Both the position numbers and the translations under genes were made by a program. Positions 1 through 6,178 of a DNA stretch of 6,178 nucleotides are shown in pieces (within the stretch, counting starts at the first letter, position 1; each line of letters opens with the position of its first letter). The stretch is from an uncultured Haemophilus sp. (lineage in GTDB: Bacteria > Pseudomonadota > Gammaproteobacteria > Enterobacterales > Pasteurellaceae), in NCBI RefSeq assembly GCF_905207935.1, contig NZ_CAJLNI010000104.1:1-6178 (forward strand), in the 5' to 3' direction. The notes below the pieces were generated by a model. That model saw nothing but the letters and a program-made list of their open reading frames with translations, ran no database searches and was not told where the DNA came from.

Positions 1-606
1 AGCCATATTCGTGATATAAGCTAAAACTGCTGGTGGGAATTCGATGCCTTTCACACAAGTAAGATTTCGTAATACAGGGAAAACGATAATATCTTCAAGA
101 GAAAGTTGCCCGTTTAAGGCATTTTCAGATTGAATTAATACAGCTAATTTCTCTAAATCGCCTTTTAAGCGAGCAAGATAGGTTTCGGTCTTCGCAATAT
201 TTTCAGCAAAATCACCAATAAATTCTGTTTTCTTTTTAGTGAAATAATCGACCGCACTTTGGGTTTTAAATTCTGCTAAGCCAATTTGCGTGAAGCGTGC
301 AGTTGAAAGATGACCATAATAACTGCCGACTTCTTTTAACCATGCTTCAATTTCAGGACGAACGTGTTCAGATAAGATTTTTTCACCAAAATGCTCATCG
401 ACATAATGCACGATATCCAAACTTTCTGGCATCGCAGTGCCATCTTCTTTGACAAGAATTGGTACAACCTTTTTCCCTACTAAACCAATTGGCGTTGCTT
501 CATCATCATTTGCAAGCACTACTAATTCTACCGGCAAATTTTTTAAACCGAAAATCATGCGAGCTCGCACACAAAACGGGCAATGATCGTAAACATATAA
601 TTTCAT
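1..606 (-). CDS. grxB: Glutaredoxin 2 (GrxB), C-terminus cut by window edge
   Basis: This is a GST-like glutaredoxin that reduces protein disulfides and mixed disulfides with glutathione in the cytoplasm. The 202 visible residues begin MKLYVYDHCPFC. The redox motif C9-P-F-C12 corresponds to CPYC in E. coli Grx2, and the cis-proline is P49 in the VVPIL segment. The P60-E-S motif binds glutathione. The thioredoxin-fold domain covers about residues 1-72 and is followed by a long all-helical domain (about 85-200), as in the 215-residue E. coli protein. The visible end, TNMA, aligns with a point about 13 residues before the E. coli C-terminus, so only the tail is missing. The ATG lies 3 bases after the recD stop and has a strong GAGGAG site 6 bases upstream, which fixes the start. 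It is probably the last or a late gene of a recB-recD-grxB transcript. An uptake signal lies inside it. The family assignment is very secure; the physiological substrate is unknown. Confidence 0.96.
   Translation of the reverse strand, partial: MKLYVYDHCPFCVRARMIFGLKNLPVELVVLANDDEATPIGLVGKKVVPILVKEDGTAMPESLDIVHYVDEHFGEKILSEHVRPEIEAWLKEVGSYYGHLSTARFTQIGLAEFKTQSAVDYFTKKKTEFIGDFAENIAKTETYLARLKGDLEKLAVLIQSENALNGQLSLEDIIVFPVLRNLTCVKGIEFPPAVLAYITNMA
251..259 (-). repeat. DNA uptake signal sequence (Hin-USS), in grxB
   Basis: Perfect AAGTGCGGT core on the minus strand. It is followed by C-GATTAT, six free bases and AAAAAG, which fits the extended Haemophilus consensus (core, then two spaced A/T-rich blocks) except for one base. 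It is read in grxB as S-A-V (about residues 117-119). Confidence 0.95.
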
Positions 607-609
607 TTT

Positions 610-2544
610 TTACTCCTCTTTTTCCTGTAATAATTTTCCTAATCCACTTTGTCGTTTCACGGTATTTCTGACCGCACTTTGCCAGATTTTTTCATTGGCA
701 AATACGGAAAGTTGATTTTTCGCACGGGTAACACCGGTAAATACCAGCTCTCGTGAAAGCACTGGATTAGGTTCTGTTGGCAGCACCATGACGGTATGAT
801 CAAATTCCGAACCTTGGGATTTATGAATCGTCATCATAAACGCAGGCTCGTGAGCGGGAATACGACTAGTAGAAACTTCTCGATTGCCAAACCACACTTT
901 GCCTTTAGCTAAACACAAGCCAATATCACCGTTATACAGTTTCACGTTATGATCGTTTTCGGTAATCATAATTGGCTTACCAATATACCAATCGTCTTCT
1001 TGACGGAACCAAAGTAATTTCTCAGCTCGTAATGCTAAAGCAATTTCACGATTTAATTCTTCCACACCTAATGCCGAAGCTCGAAGTGCGGTCAAAAATC
1101 TCACCGAATTAAAACTGTCTAAAATCGCTTCCGCATAAGTTTTCTCGTTGCCCTTTTCATCTATAAATTTTGCATTGAGATCTTTCTTCTGCGCAAAATA
1201 AGTTTGAAGTTGGGTTAAATAAACACGGTAATTTTCAACCGCACTTTTCACCACTTGTCGAACCGATTCTTTAACATCTTGCTCTTCATCAAAATGATGG
1301 AAATGCAACTCTTGTGGATATTCCGCAAAAGTCGCCACACTGCCCTCACCTTTTCCTTGTTGAATTTGCTCAGCAAGTTGTTTAATGCCCGAATCATCTC
1401 GGAAACGACGACTAAAGGTTAAATGACAAATGGCATCACGCAGCGGACTATGTTCCCCCTCAGTTGGCACAGTATAGCCTGTTGTTGCATGGATATAATC
1501 AGCTTGAGCGGGACTATAATCTAGCGTTAAAAATTGTGCAATTTCACCTAATACTGCCCCCGCTTCTACTGAAGCTAATTGAGCTTGATCACCCAATAAA
1601 ATCAAACGCGTTTCGGGTTTCAACGCTTGCACAAGTTTCGCCATCATAGGTAAATCAATCATTGAGGTTTCATCCACCACTAATACATCAATTTGTAGTG
1701 GATTATGTACATGATATTTCACGCTATCGGTAAACGGTCGAACACCTAGTAGGCGATGCAACGTTTCTGTGGTTTTAGGAATGGATGCACGTAACTCATC
1801 TGAAATTGGCATTTGTGCCAAAGCGTTTTCGATAGATTCTGTTAAACGAGCTGCCGCTTTTCCTGTTGGCGCAACCAATTTAATATAAAGCTTGCCGCCA
1901 AATAATTCCTGTAATACGCATAATAAGCGAGTGACTGTCGTGGTTTTCCCTGTTCCAGGGCCACCTGTAATCACAGAAAATGGGCTTTTTACCGCCGTTG
2001 CGACTGCTATTTTTTGCCAATCAACTTGCACTTGTTGTTGAGGAAAATAACGATTTAATAATGCCCGAATTTGTTGCGGTTCTACCGATAAAGTGCGGTC
2101 ATTTTTCAATGCATTTTTAATATATTTCGCAACGCGAAATTCATCTTGCCAAGCTCGATAGAAATAAATCGCCCCAAATTGAAATGCGAGAGGCGCAATA
2201 TGATTTTCAGGATCTTGTGTAAAGGCAATATGCCCCGCTAAGGCTGATTGCCATTTTGATACGGGAAGTGAATCAATCTTTTCATTGATCAGCGACAAAA
2301 AATCCGTTTCAGTATGACGATAAGCCAAACCAAATAAATTACGTTCTAAAAAGCGATCTAACACACAACAAGTATTGCCTTGCGTATAGCTCCAGTTGCA
2401 AAGTGCGGCTAATAAAATCGCTAAATTTTGTACGGGTTCAGCATAGCCTTTATCTTTTTGTTTATCAGCAATTAATTGAGCAAAATAATAATCGCCTTGA
2501 GTAATCACACCTTGTTCTTGCAAGGATTTTAATAGGCTTAACAT
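610..2544 (-). CDS. recD: RecBCD subunit RecD, 5'-3' SF1B DNA helicase
   Basis: RecD is the fast 5'-3' motor of the RecBCD (exonuclease V) complex, acting on the 5'-ended strand at double-strand breaks. The protein has 644 residues against 608 in E. coli. The N-terminal region (about 1-120) is the RecC-binding part in the family. Visible helicase motifs are Walker A GGPGTGKT (194-201, K200), motif Ia APTGKAAARL, Walker B VVDETS (D291, E292), motif III LGDQAQLASV (D319), SRRFRDDSG (motif IV-like), LYNGDIG, motif V TIHKSQGSEFDH (K575) and motif VI GVTRAKNQLS (R607). All are intact, so an active ATPase is expected. The ATG at 2544 overlaps the recB stop by one base and has an AGAGGA site 9 bases upstream. 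A TTG start 12 codons further up (at 2580) would lie inside recB and has no supporting signal. A hydrophilic stretch at about residues 446-475 (KKDLNAKFIDEKGNEKTY) appears to be an insertion relative to E. coli. Four uptake signals lie in the gene. Confidence 0.97.
   Translation of the reverse strand: MLSLLKSLQEQGVITQGDYYFAQLIADKQKDKGYAEPVQNLAILLAALCNWSYTQGNTCCVLDRFLERNLFGLAYRHTETDFLSLINEKIDSLPVSKWQSALAGHIAFTQDPENHIAPLAFQFGAIYFYRAWQDEFRVAKYIKNALKNDRTLSVEPQQIRALLNRYFPQQQVQVDWQKIAVATAVKSPFSVITGGPGTGKTTTVTRLLCVLQELFGGKLYIKLVAPTGKAAARLTESIENALAQMPISDELRASIPKTTETLHRLLGVRPFTDSVKYHVHNPLQIDVLVVDETSMIDLPMMAKLVQALKPETRLILLGDQAQLASVEAGAVLGEIAQFLTLDYSPAQADYIHATTGYTVPTEGEHSPLRDAICHLTFSRRFRDDSGIKQLAEQIQQGKGEGSVATFAEYPQELHFHHFDEEQDVKESVRQVVKSAVENYRVYLTQLQTYFAQKKDLNAKFIDEKGNEKTYAEAILDSFNSVRFLTALRASALGVEELNREIALALRAEKLLWFRQEDDWYIGKPIMITENDHNVKLYNGDIGLCLAKGKVWFGNREVSTSRIPAHEPAFMMTIHKSQGSEFDHTVMVLPTEPNPVLSRELVFTGVTRAKNQLSVFANEKIWQSAVRNTVKRQSGLGKLLQEKEE
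613..619 (-). promoter_or_regulatory. Ribosome-binding site of grxB
   Basis: AGAGGAG on the minus strand lies 6 bases before the grxB ATG at 606. It is made by the last two Glu codons of recD (GAG GAG, then TAA). It is a strong Shine-Dalgarno match at good spacing and fixes the grxB start. Confidence 0.85.
671..679 (-). repeat. DNA uptake signal sequence (Hin-USS), 3' end of recD
   Basis: Perfect AAGTGCGGT core on the minus strand, with weaker A/T-rich blocks (AGAAAT, then AAACGA). It is read as S-A-V in WQSAVRN, close to the RecD C-terminus and after the last helicase motif. Confidence 0.92.
1084..1092 (+). repeat. DNA uptake signal sequence (Hin-USS), in recD
   Basis: Perfect AAGTGCGGT core on the plus strand. 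It is followed by C-AAAAAT, six bases and GAATTA, a full match to the extended consensus. The coding strand reads the complement as T-A-L in FLTALRAS (485-487). Confidence 0.95.
1238..1246 (-). repeat. DNA uptake signal sequence (Hin-USS), in recD
   Basis: Perfect AAGTGCGGT core on the minus strand, with T-GAAAAT, six bases and GTTTAT, a full extended match. It is read as S-A-V in VKSAVENY, just before the apparent RecD insertion. Confidence 0.95.
2091..2099 (+). repeat. DNA uptake signal sequence (Hin-USS), in recD
   Basis: Perfect AAGTGCGGT core on the plus strand, with C-ATTTTT, six bases and ATTTTT, a full extended match. It is the only perfect core in the window read in a different frame: the coding strand gives D-R-T-L (NDRTLSVEP), in the segment between the RecD N-terminal domain and Walker A. 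Confidence 0.95.
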
Positions 2545-2546
2545 TA
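2542..2546 (-). promoter_or_regulatory. recB stop / recD start overlap (TAATG)
   Basis: On the minus strand the recB stop TAA and the recD start ATG share one A (TAATG). Such junctions usually allow a terminating ribosome to restart, which would keep RecB and RecD near the 1:1 ratio of the heterotrimer. The overlap is seen directly; the coupling is inferred. Confidence 0.9.
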
Positions 2547-5500
2547 AAATAATTCCTCTAATTGTTGGATTAATTGCCAATCTGGTTTATCAAAAAAGAT
2601 GCCCGATTGTGGCGAACCATTCATTCCTCGTAAAAATGCATAGACCACACCACCGAAATCTCGGTTGTAATCGTAGTCAGGCAAACGTGTTTTTAAATAA
2701 CGGTGTAATGCCACCACATACAACAAATATTGCCAATCATAGTGATGCTCTAACATGGCTTTTTTCAATGCAGCTTGATCGTAATCCTTTAATGTCTCAC
2801 CCAAGAAATTCGATTTGTAATCAAGCAAATAATATTTATCTTGATGACAGAAAACTAAGTCCATTGTGCCTCGCACCATGCCTTGAATATCATCAAACTG
2901 TAACGGTTCTGATGGCAAATGATGTAAGGTTGCTAACGCTCGGTTAAAACCAGCGACATCAAAATGGCTTGAAATATTGAGATAAAACGCCAACTCTTTT
3001 AAGCATTGTTTTTCGCTAATTTGAGCAAGGGTAAGATCATTATTTGGCAAAATTGGCGTACTGAGTATTTGTTCAAACCACTGTTGGACTGCTGCAAACT
3101 GCTCTTCCGCAAGATTCAAATCCTGACATAATTTTTCAATGTTTTCTTTCTCAGCCAGTTGAGCAAAAGGCACTTTTTCAAAATAACGATGCAATAACGT
3201 ACCGATTTGTGTTCCCCGTGGAAAATCTAGAACCATTTCATCGTTATCATGAGCAAGTGCGGTCAGATTTTCAGTGATATTTTCTATTGAAATCGACGCA
3301 TCATAATCTTTCGCATCATCAAAAATGAGCGATTTTTTCACCGCACTTTCATTCAAATAAGCTTTGCGTTGATGTGTTTGTTCAATGCCACTAAAGCTTG
3401 TCACTCGCCAATCTTGTTCAATTTCACCTTGGAAAATTTCCGCACTTAAATTTTCTTGAGAAATATTTAAGGTAAGTGGTTCACTGGCTTGTAACACATC
3501 GGTTAATTCAATTGCTACATCATTTGGTAAAAGCTGCTTAAATTTTTCCAATAACGGTTGGGTATCCCAATTATTTGGCAAATCGAGTTTTCGACCAATT
3601 TGACCCTGTGTTAAAACATACAATAAAGCATTCCATTTTTTATCAAAGGCTTTCGGTAACACAAAGGCCATTTGATATTTTGCTCGGGTTAATGCCACAT
3701 AAAGCAAACGCAATTCTTCCGCAAAAACTTCTTCTGTTAATTCATCCAAGTGTTGATCTTGCATATCCCACAAGGTTTTCTCTTCATCACTGTCGTAATA
3801 TAAATTAAACAGTTTCTTCTGCTTACCTGATTTTGTTGGGTCTTTTGCTTCATTACCTAAAAATGGCAACCAAACCAAATCATATTCCAATCCTTTGGAT
3901 TTATGGATAGTCACAATCTTCACTAACTGACGTTCGCTTTCTAAACGAATTTGTGCTTCTTGACGACCATTATCTTGAATTTGCTTTTCAAACCAACGCA
4001 ATAATGCCGCTTCACTTTCATTTAACGCGGCTGCTTGCTGTAAAATTTCGGCTAAATGTAATAAATCCGTCAGTTTCCGTTCACCATCAGGTCGAGATAA
4101 GAGTTTTTCTGTAATATTTTCAGCTAAAAGTAAATGGTGCAACATCGGCAATACGCCTTGGCGTTGCCAAATTTGTTGATATTCTGCGAATTTTTCAGCC
4201 CAACGTTGCCACTGAATTTCATCATGATGAATTTGGTGAATTTCAGCTGCATTTAAGCCGAAAAGTGCGGTCGCAATGGCATTCAAAATTGGGCGTTCCG
4301 TCACACTCAAACAGGCTTGCAAAATCAAGGCCAGTTCTTTTGCTGTGTTACTCTCAAAGACATTTCCTCTATCCGAAAGGTAAACCGAAGCAATACCGAG
4401 TGCTTGCAATTCTTTTTTCACCAGATCGGCTTCAGTATAACCACGCACCAAAACGGCAATATTTTCTGCTCGCAATGTTTGATTTTCCGCTTTGCTTTCA
4501 TTCGGAAAAACAACCGGATTTTCAGCCGCACTTTTTAACCATTGCTGAATCGATATCGCGCAAGCTTTCGCATAATCTTGCTGGGTGGATTCGTCTTTAT
4601 CATTAATGTAAAAACGGAAGGCGGGTTCAGGTTGATTATTCAACTGAAAAACAAGATTCTTCTTGGCTGCACCGACATTTAAAAATTCAATATTTTCATA
4701 AATAAAGGGATCATTTTTAAAATCAAATAATCGATTTACCCCTTCCACTAAAGGTTGAGAAGAACGATAATTTATGCCTAAGTTAAAACGTTCATTGGCT
4801 TCTTTTGCTGCTTTTAAATATGTAAAAATATCGGCACCACGGAAGCGATAAATCGCCTGTTTTGGGTCCCCGATCATCATAAAGCCAACATTGCCAGACG
4901 TGGTTTCATTACGATAAATTTTAGAGAAAATTTGATACTGCAACGCATCCGTATCTTGGAACTCGTCAATCATGGCAAAAGGATATTGAAAACGAATTAA
5001 TTCCGCTAACTGTTCACCGCCCTCACCATGTAATGCTTCTTTCAATAAGCGTAATAAATCATCAAAGGATTTTTCAGGATGATTCGCTTTGTATTCAAGA
5101 AGTTTCTTTTGAATACCTTGACGATAGTGATAAAGAATCACTTTTTTAAATAAACCACTTGGTTGAATTTCTTCAATTAAAGCTTCAATCTCTTCAAAGG
5201 CCGGATGCGTTATTCTCACCCCTTTTTTCTTAAAATCTGCTTTGACGGCGTTATCTAAAGCCGATTGCGTAAATTTTTTTACTAATGTTTCGTTTAAGGT
5301 GATATCTGCTCTATTTTTTGCCCATGATGTGACTTCATCTACAAGTGATAAAATTGTTTTGCTTGAATGTGTTTTTCCATTTAAACAAGATTTCTCTTTT
5401 TTTACGACTTCTTCATCAAAAAGATCGCGAATTTCAACCGCACTTTCTAACCAAGTGTCTTTAATCTGTTCAATAATTTCCGCATTCTTCGCAATATCTT

Positions 5501-6178
5501 TTTGTAAAAATTCTTTTAATGGCAGTTCTAACAGCTCTGGCTTATCAAGTTGTACAGAAAAATCATTTCCAATATTTGAGCCTAAATCATTCAATACCTC
5601 TTCTGGCGACCTTAATTCTTTTGAGATAAATGCAGCCAAATGGAAAGGTAAATCATAAAAATGCTCTCGCCAAAATTCATTCGCAAATTGTTTAAGTAAA
5701 TCAGACTGATCTTTGAGAAGTTTTAAATTGAAATGCACGCCTGAATTGAAAGCATGTTGCATCAGCATTCGGCGACAAAAACCGTGAATGGTATAAATGG
5801 AGGCTAAATCTAGATTTTGTTCGGCTAGCTTTAAGCGGCGAAGTGCAGTCGGAATATCCTCTAAATAAGGCAATAATTCCGCTAAAAATTGATGTTCCCC
5901 AGTAAAAATCGCTTTATCTTTTGTCTCATAATATTCAGAAAAAACCGAAATTGCCGCCGTTAAACGTTCCCTAATTTTGCGTTTTAAATCTTCCGTCGCC
6001 ATTTCAGTAAAGGTTACGACCAAAATCTCTTCCACATTTAACGGACGAGAAAAACAATTTTTACCTGCCTGTAAAAGTAAACGAAGATAGATAGAACCGA
6101 TGGTATAGGTTTTCCCAGTACCGGCAGAGGCTTCAATTAAATTGACTTGATTTAAGGGTAACGAAATGGCATTAAGTG
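2544..6178 (-). CDS. recB: RecBCD subunit RecB, 3'-5' helicase and nuclease, N-terminus cut by window edge
   Basis: RecB is the slower 3'-5' motor and the only nuclease of RecBCD, and in E. coli it loads RecA after Chi. The reading frame runs open to the right edge: 1210 residues are visible, starting LNAISLPLNQ, and about 5-8 N-terminal residues are missing compared with the 1180-residue E. coli protein. The in-frame GTG at 6035 is therefore not the start, since a start there would remove Walker A. Motifs in window numbering: Walker A EASAGTGKT (K22), VVTFTEMAT (Ia), Walker B IDEFQDTD (D404, E405), GDPKQAIYRFRG (436-447), NYRSS (469-473), TIHKSKGLEYD (HKSKG 758-762) and LYVALTRAK (R831). A linker at about 890-985 leads to the nuclease domain, whose metal ligands and catalytic residues are present: H996 (GTLLH), E1061 (KELAF), D1106 (TMDLVF) and D1119/K1121 (LDYKSN), matching E. 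coli H956, E1020, D1067, D1080 and K1082. The stop TAA overlaps the recD ATG. Four uptake signals lie in the gene. Confidence 0.97.
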   Translation of the reverse strand, partial: LNAISLPLNQVNLIEASAGTGKTYTIGSIYLRLLLQAGKNCFSRPLNVEEILVVTFTEMATEDLKRKIRERLTAAISVFSEYYETKDKAIFTGEHQFLAELLPYLEDIPTALRRLKLAEQNLDLASIYTIHGFCRRMLMQHAFNSGVHFNLKLLKDQSDLLKQFANEFWREHFYDLPFHLAAFISKELRSPEEVLNDLGSNIGNDFSVQLDKPELLELPLKEFLQKDIAKNAEIIEQIKDTWLESAVEIRDLFDEEVVKKEKSCLNGKTHSSKTILSLVDEVTSWAKNRADITLNETLVKKFTQSALDNAVKADFKKKGVRITHPAFEEIEALIEEIQPSGLFKKVILYHYRQGIQKKLLEYKANHPEKSFDDLLRLLKEALHGEGGEQLAELIRFQYPFAMIDEFQDTDALQYQIFSKIYRNETTSGNVGFMMIGDPKQAIYRFRGADIFTYLKAAKEANERFNLGINYRSSQPLVEGVNRLFDFKNDPFIYENIEFLNVGAAKKNLVFQLNNQPEPAFRFYINDKDESTQQDYAKACAISIQQWLKSAAENPVVFPNESKAENQTLRAENIAVLVRGYTEADLVKKELQALGIASVYLSDRGNVFESNTAKELALILQACLSVTERPILNAIATALFGLNAAEIHQIHHDEIQWQRWAEKFAEYQQIWQRQGVLPMLHHLLLAENITEKLLSRPDGERKLTDLLHLAEILQQAAALNESEAALLRWFEKQIQDNGRQEAQIRLESERQLVKIVTIHKSKGLEYDLVWLPFLGNEAKDPTKSGKQKKLFNLYYDSDEEKTLWDMQDQHLDELTEEVFAEELRLLYVALTRAKYQMAFVLPKAFDKKWNALLYVLTQGQIGRKLDLPNNWDTQPLLEKFKQLLPNDVAIELTDVLQASEPLTLNISQENLSAEIFQGEIEQDWRVTSFSGIEQTHQRKAYLNESAVKKSLIFDDAKDYDASISIENITENLTALAHDNDEMVLDFPRGTQIGTLLHRYFEKVPFAQLAEKENIEKLCQDLNLAEEQFAAVQQWFEQILSTPILPNNDLTLAQISEKQCLKELAFYLNISSHFDVAGFNRALATLHHLPSEPLQFDDIQGMVRGTMDLVFCHQDKYYLLDYKSNFLGETLKDYDQAALKKAMLEHHYDWQYLLYVVALHRYLKTRLPDYDYNRDFGGVVYAFLRGMNGSPQSGIFFDKPDWQLIQQLEELF
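2554..2559 (-). promoter_or_regulatory. Ribosome-binding site of recD
   Basis: AGAGGA on the minus strand ends 9 bases before the recD ATG at 2544. It lies inside the recB codons for the Glu-Glu pair in the C-terminal LEELF. It supports the ATG over the upstream TTG at 2580 as the recD start. Confidence 0.8.
3255..3263 (+). repeat. DNA uptake signal sequence (Hin-USS), recB linker
   Basis: Perfect AAGTGCGGT core on the plus strand, with C-AGATTT, six bases and ATATTT (one mismatch in the extension). The coding strand reads T-A-L in NLTALAHD (972-974), in the tether between the helicase and nuclease domains. Confidence 0.95.
3340..3348 (-). repeat. DNA uptake signal sequence (Hin-USS), recB linker
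   Basis: Perfect AAGTGCGGT core on the minus strand, with G-AAAAAA, six bases and ATTTTT, a full extended match. It is read as S-A-V in NESAVKKS (944-946), in the same helicase-nuclease tether as the oppositely oriented copy at 3255. Confidence 0.95.
4263..4271 (+). repeat. DNA uptake signal sequence (Hin-USS), in recB
   Basis: Perfect AAGTGCGGT core on the plus strand. The first flanking block is poor (GCAATG) and the second good (AAAATT). The coding strand reads T-A-L in IATALFGL (636-638). Confidence 0.92.
5437..5445 (-). repeat. DNA uptake signal sequence (Hin-USS), in recB
   Basis: Perfect AAGTGCGGT core on the minus strand, with T-GAAATT, six bases and CTTTTT (one mismatch). It is read as S-A-V in LESAVEIRD (245-247), in the poorly conserved segment between helicase motifs Ia and II. 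Confidence 0.94.

Noticed and set aside
459..671. 70-codon plus-strand open frame over the recD-grxB junction
   Set aside because: It is antisense to the GrxB active-site region and the RecD C-terminus, with no sign of independent coding.
1084..1246. Opposed uptake signals as a hairpin terminator
   Set aside because: The two cores are about 145 bases apart inside recD coding sequence. USS terminators have closely spaced inverted copies after a gene.
2545..2580. Upstream TTG start adding 12 residues to RecD
   Set aside because: It lies inside recB, and the added residues (MAINPTIRGIIL) do not look like a RecD N-terminus. The ATG at 2544 has a ribosome-binding site and the TAATG junction.
2609..2947. 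112-codon open frame on the plus strand opposite the RecB nuclease domain
   Set aside because: It lies fully antisense to the conserved catalytic region (H/D/D/K residues), and its translation resembles no known protein.
4265..4606. 113-codon plus-strand frame, with an overlapping 73-codon frame at 4317-4538
   Set aside because: Two antisense frames overlap in different phases inside recB, and neither has protein-like features.
5274..5280. Seven-base T run as a phase-variation tract
   Set aside because: It is too short for the repeat-driven switching known in Haemophilus, and recB is a housekeeping gene. No tetranucleotide repeats were seen anywhere in the window.
5242..5658. 138-codon open frame on the plus strand opposite recB
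   Set aside because: It is antisense to a continuous RecB reading frame and gives a Ser/Phe-rich translation with no recognisable domain. It looks like an ordinary shadow of lysine- and glutamate-rich coding on the other strand.
6033..6035. GTG as a recB start codon
   Set aside because: The frame continues upstream to the window edge and encodes the Walker A motif EASAGTGKT, which is essential, so the true start is beyond the edge.

Overview
The window comes from a Hin-type member of the Pasteurellaceae: Haemophilus, H. parainfluenzae/Aggregatibacter or a close relative. The base composition is AT-rich. Nine perfect copies of the 9-base DNA uptake signal AAGTGCGGT lie in 6.2 kb, several with the full A/T-rich extension, and this is the signature of the Haemophilus-type competence system. 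The species cannot be fixed from this window alone.

All three genes lie on the minus strand, so transcription runs from high to low coordinates: recB (open at the right edge, only its first few codons missing), then recD (complete), then grxB (open at the left edge, only about 13 C-terminal residues missing). There is essentially no intergenic DNA. The recB stop and recD start share one base (TAATG). The grxB start lies 3 bases after the recD stop, and the ribosome-binding sites of recD and grxB sit inside the last codons of the gene before. This layout suggests one transcript with coupled translation.

RecB and RecD are two of the three subunits of the RecBCD helicase/nuclease, which processes double-strand ends for repair. 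RecB is the 3'-5' SF1A helicase with the C-terminal nuclease, and RecD is the 5'-3' SF1B helicase. All diagnostic helicase motifs and the nuclease catalytic residues are intact. recC is not in the window. GrxB is a glutaredoxin 2-type thiol-disulfide oxidoreductase with a CPFC active site; it has no obvious functional tie to RecBCD beyond shared transcription.

The window is an ordinary core-genome region. I see no mobile element, CRISPR array, RNA gene, terminator, prophage or unrecognised system in it. The most interesting structure is the dense set of uptake signals. They are all intragenic, are concentrated in recD, linkers and variable segments, and are read in almost only one frame per orientation (SAV or TAL).
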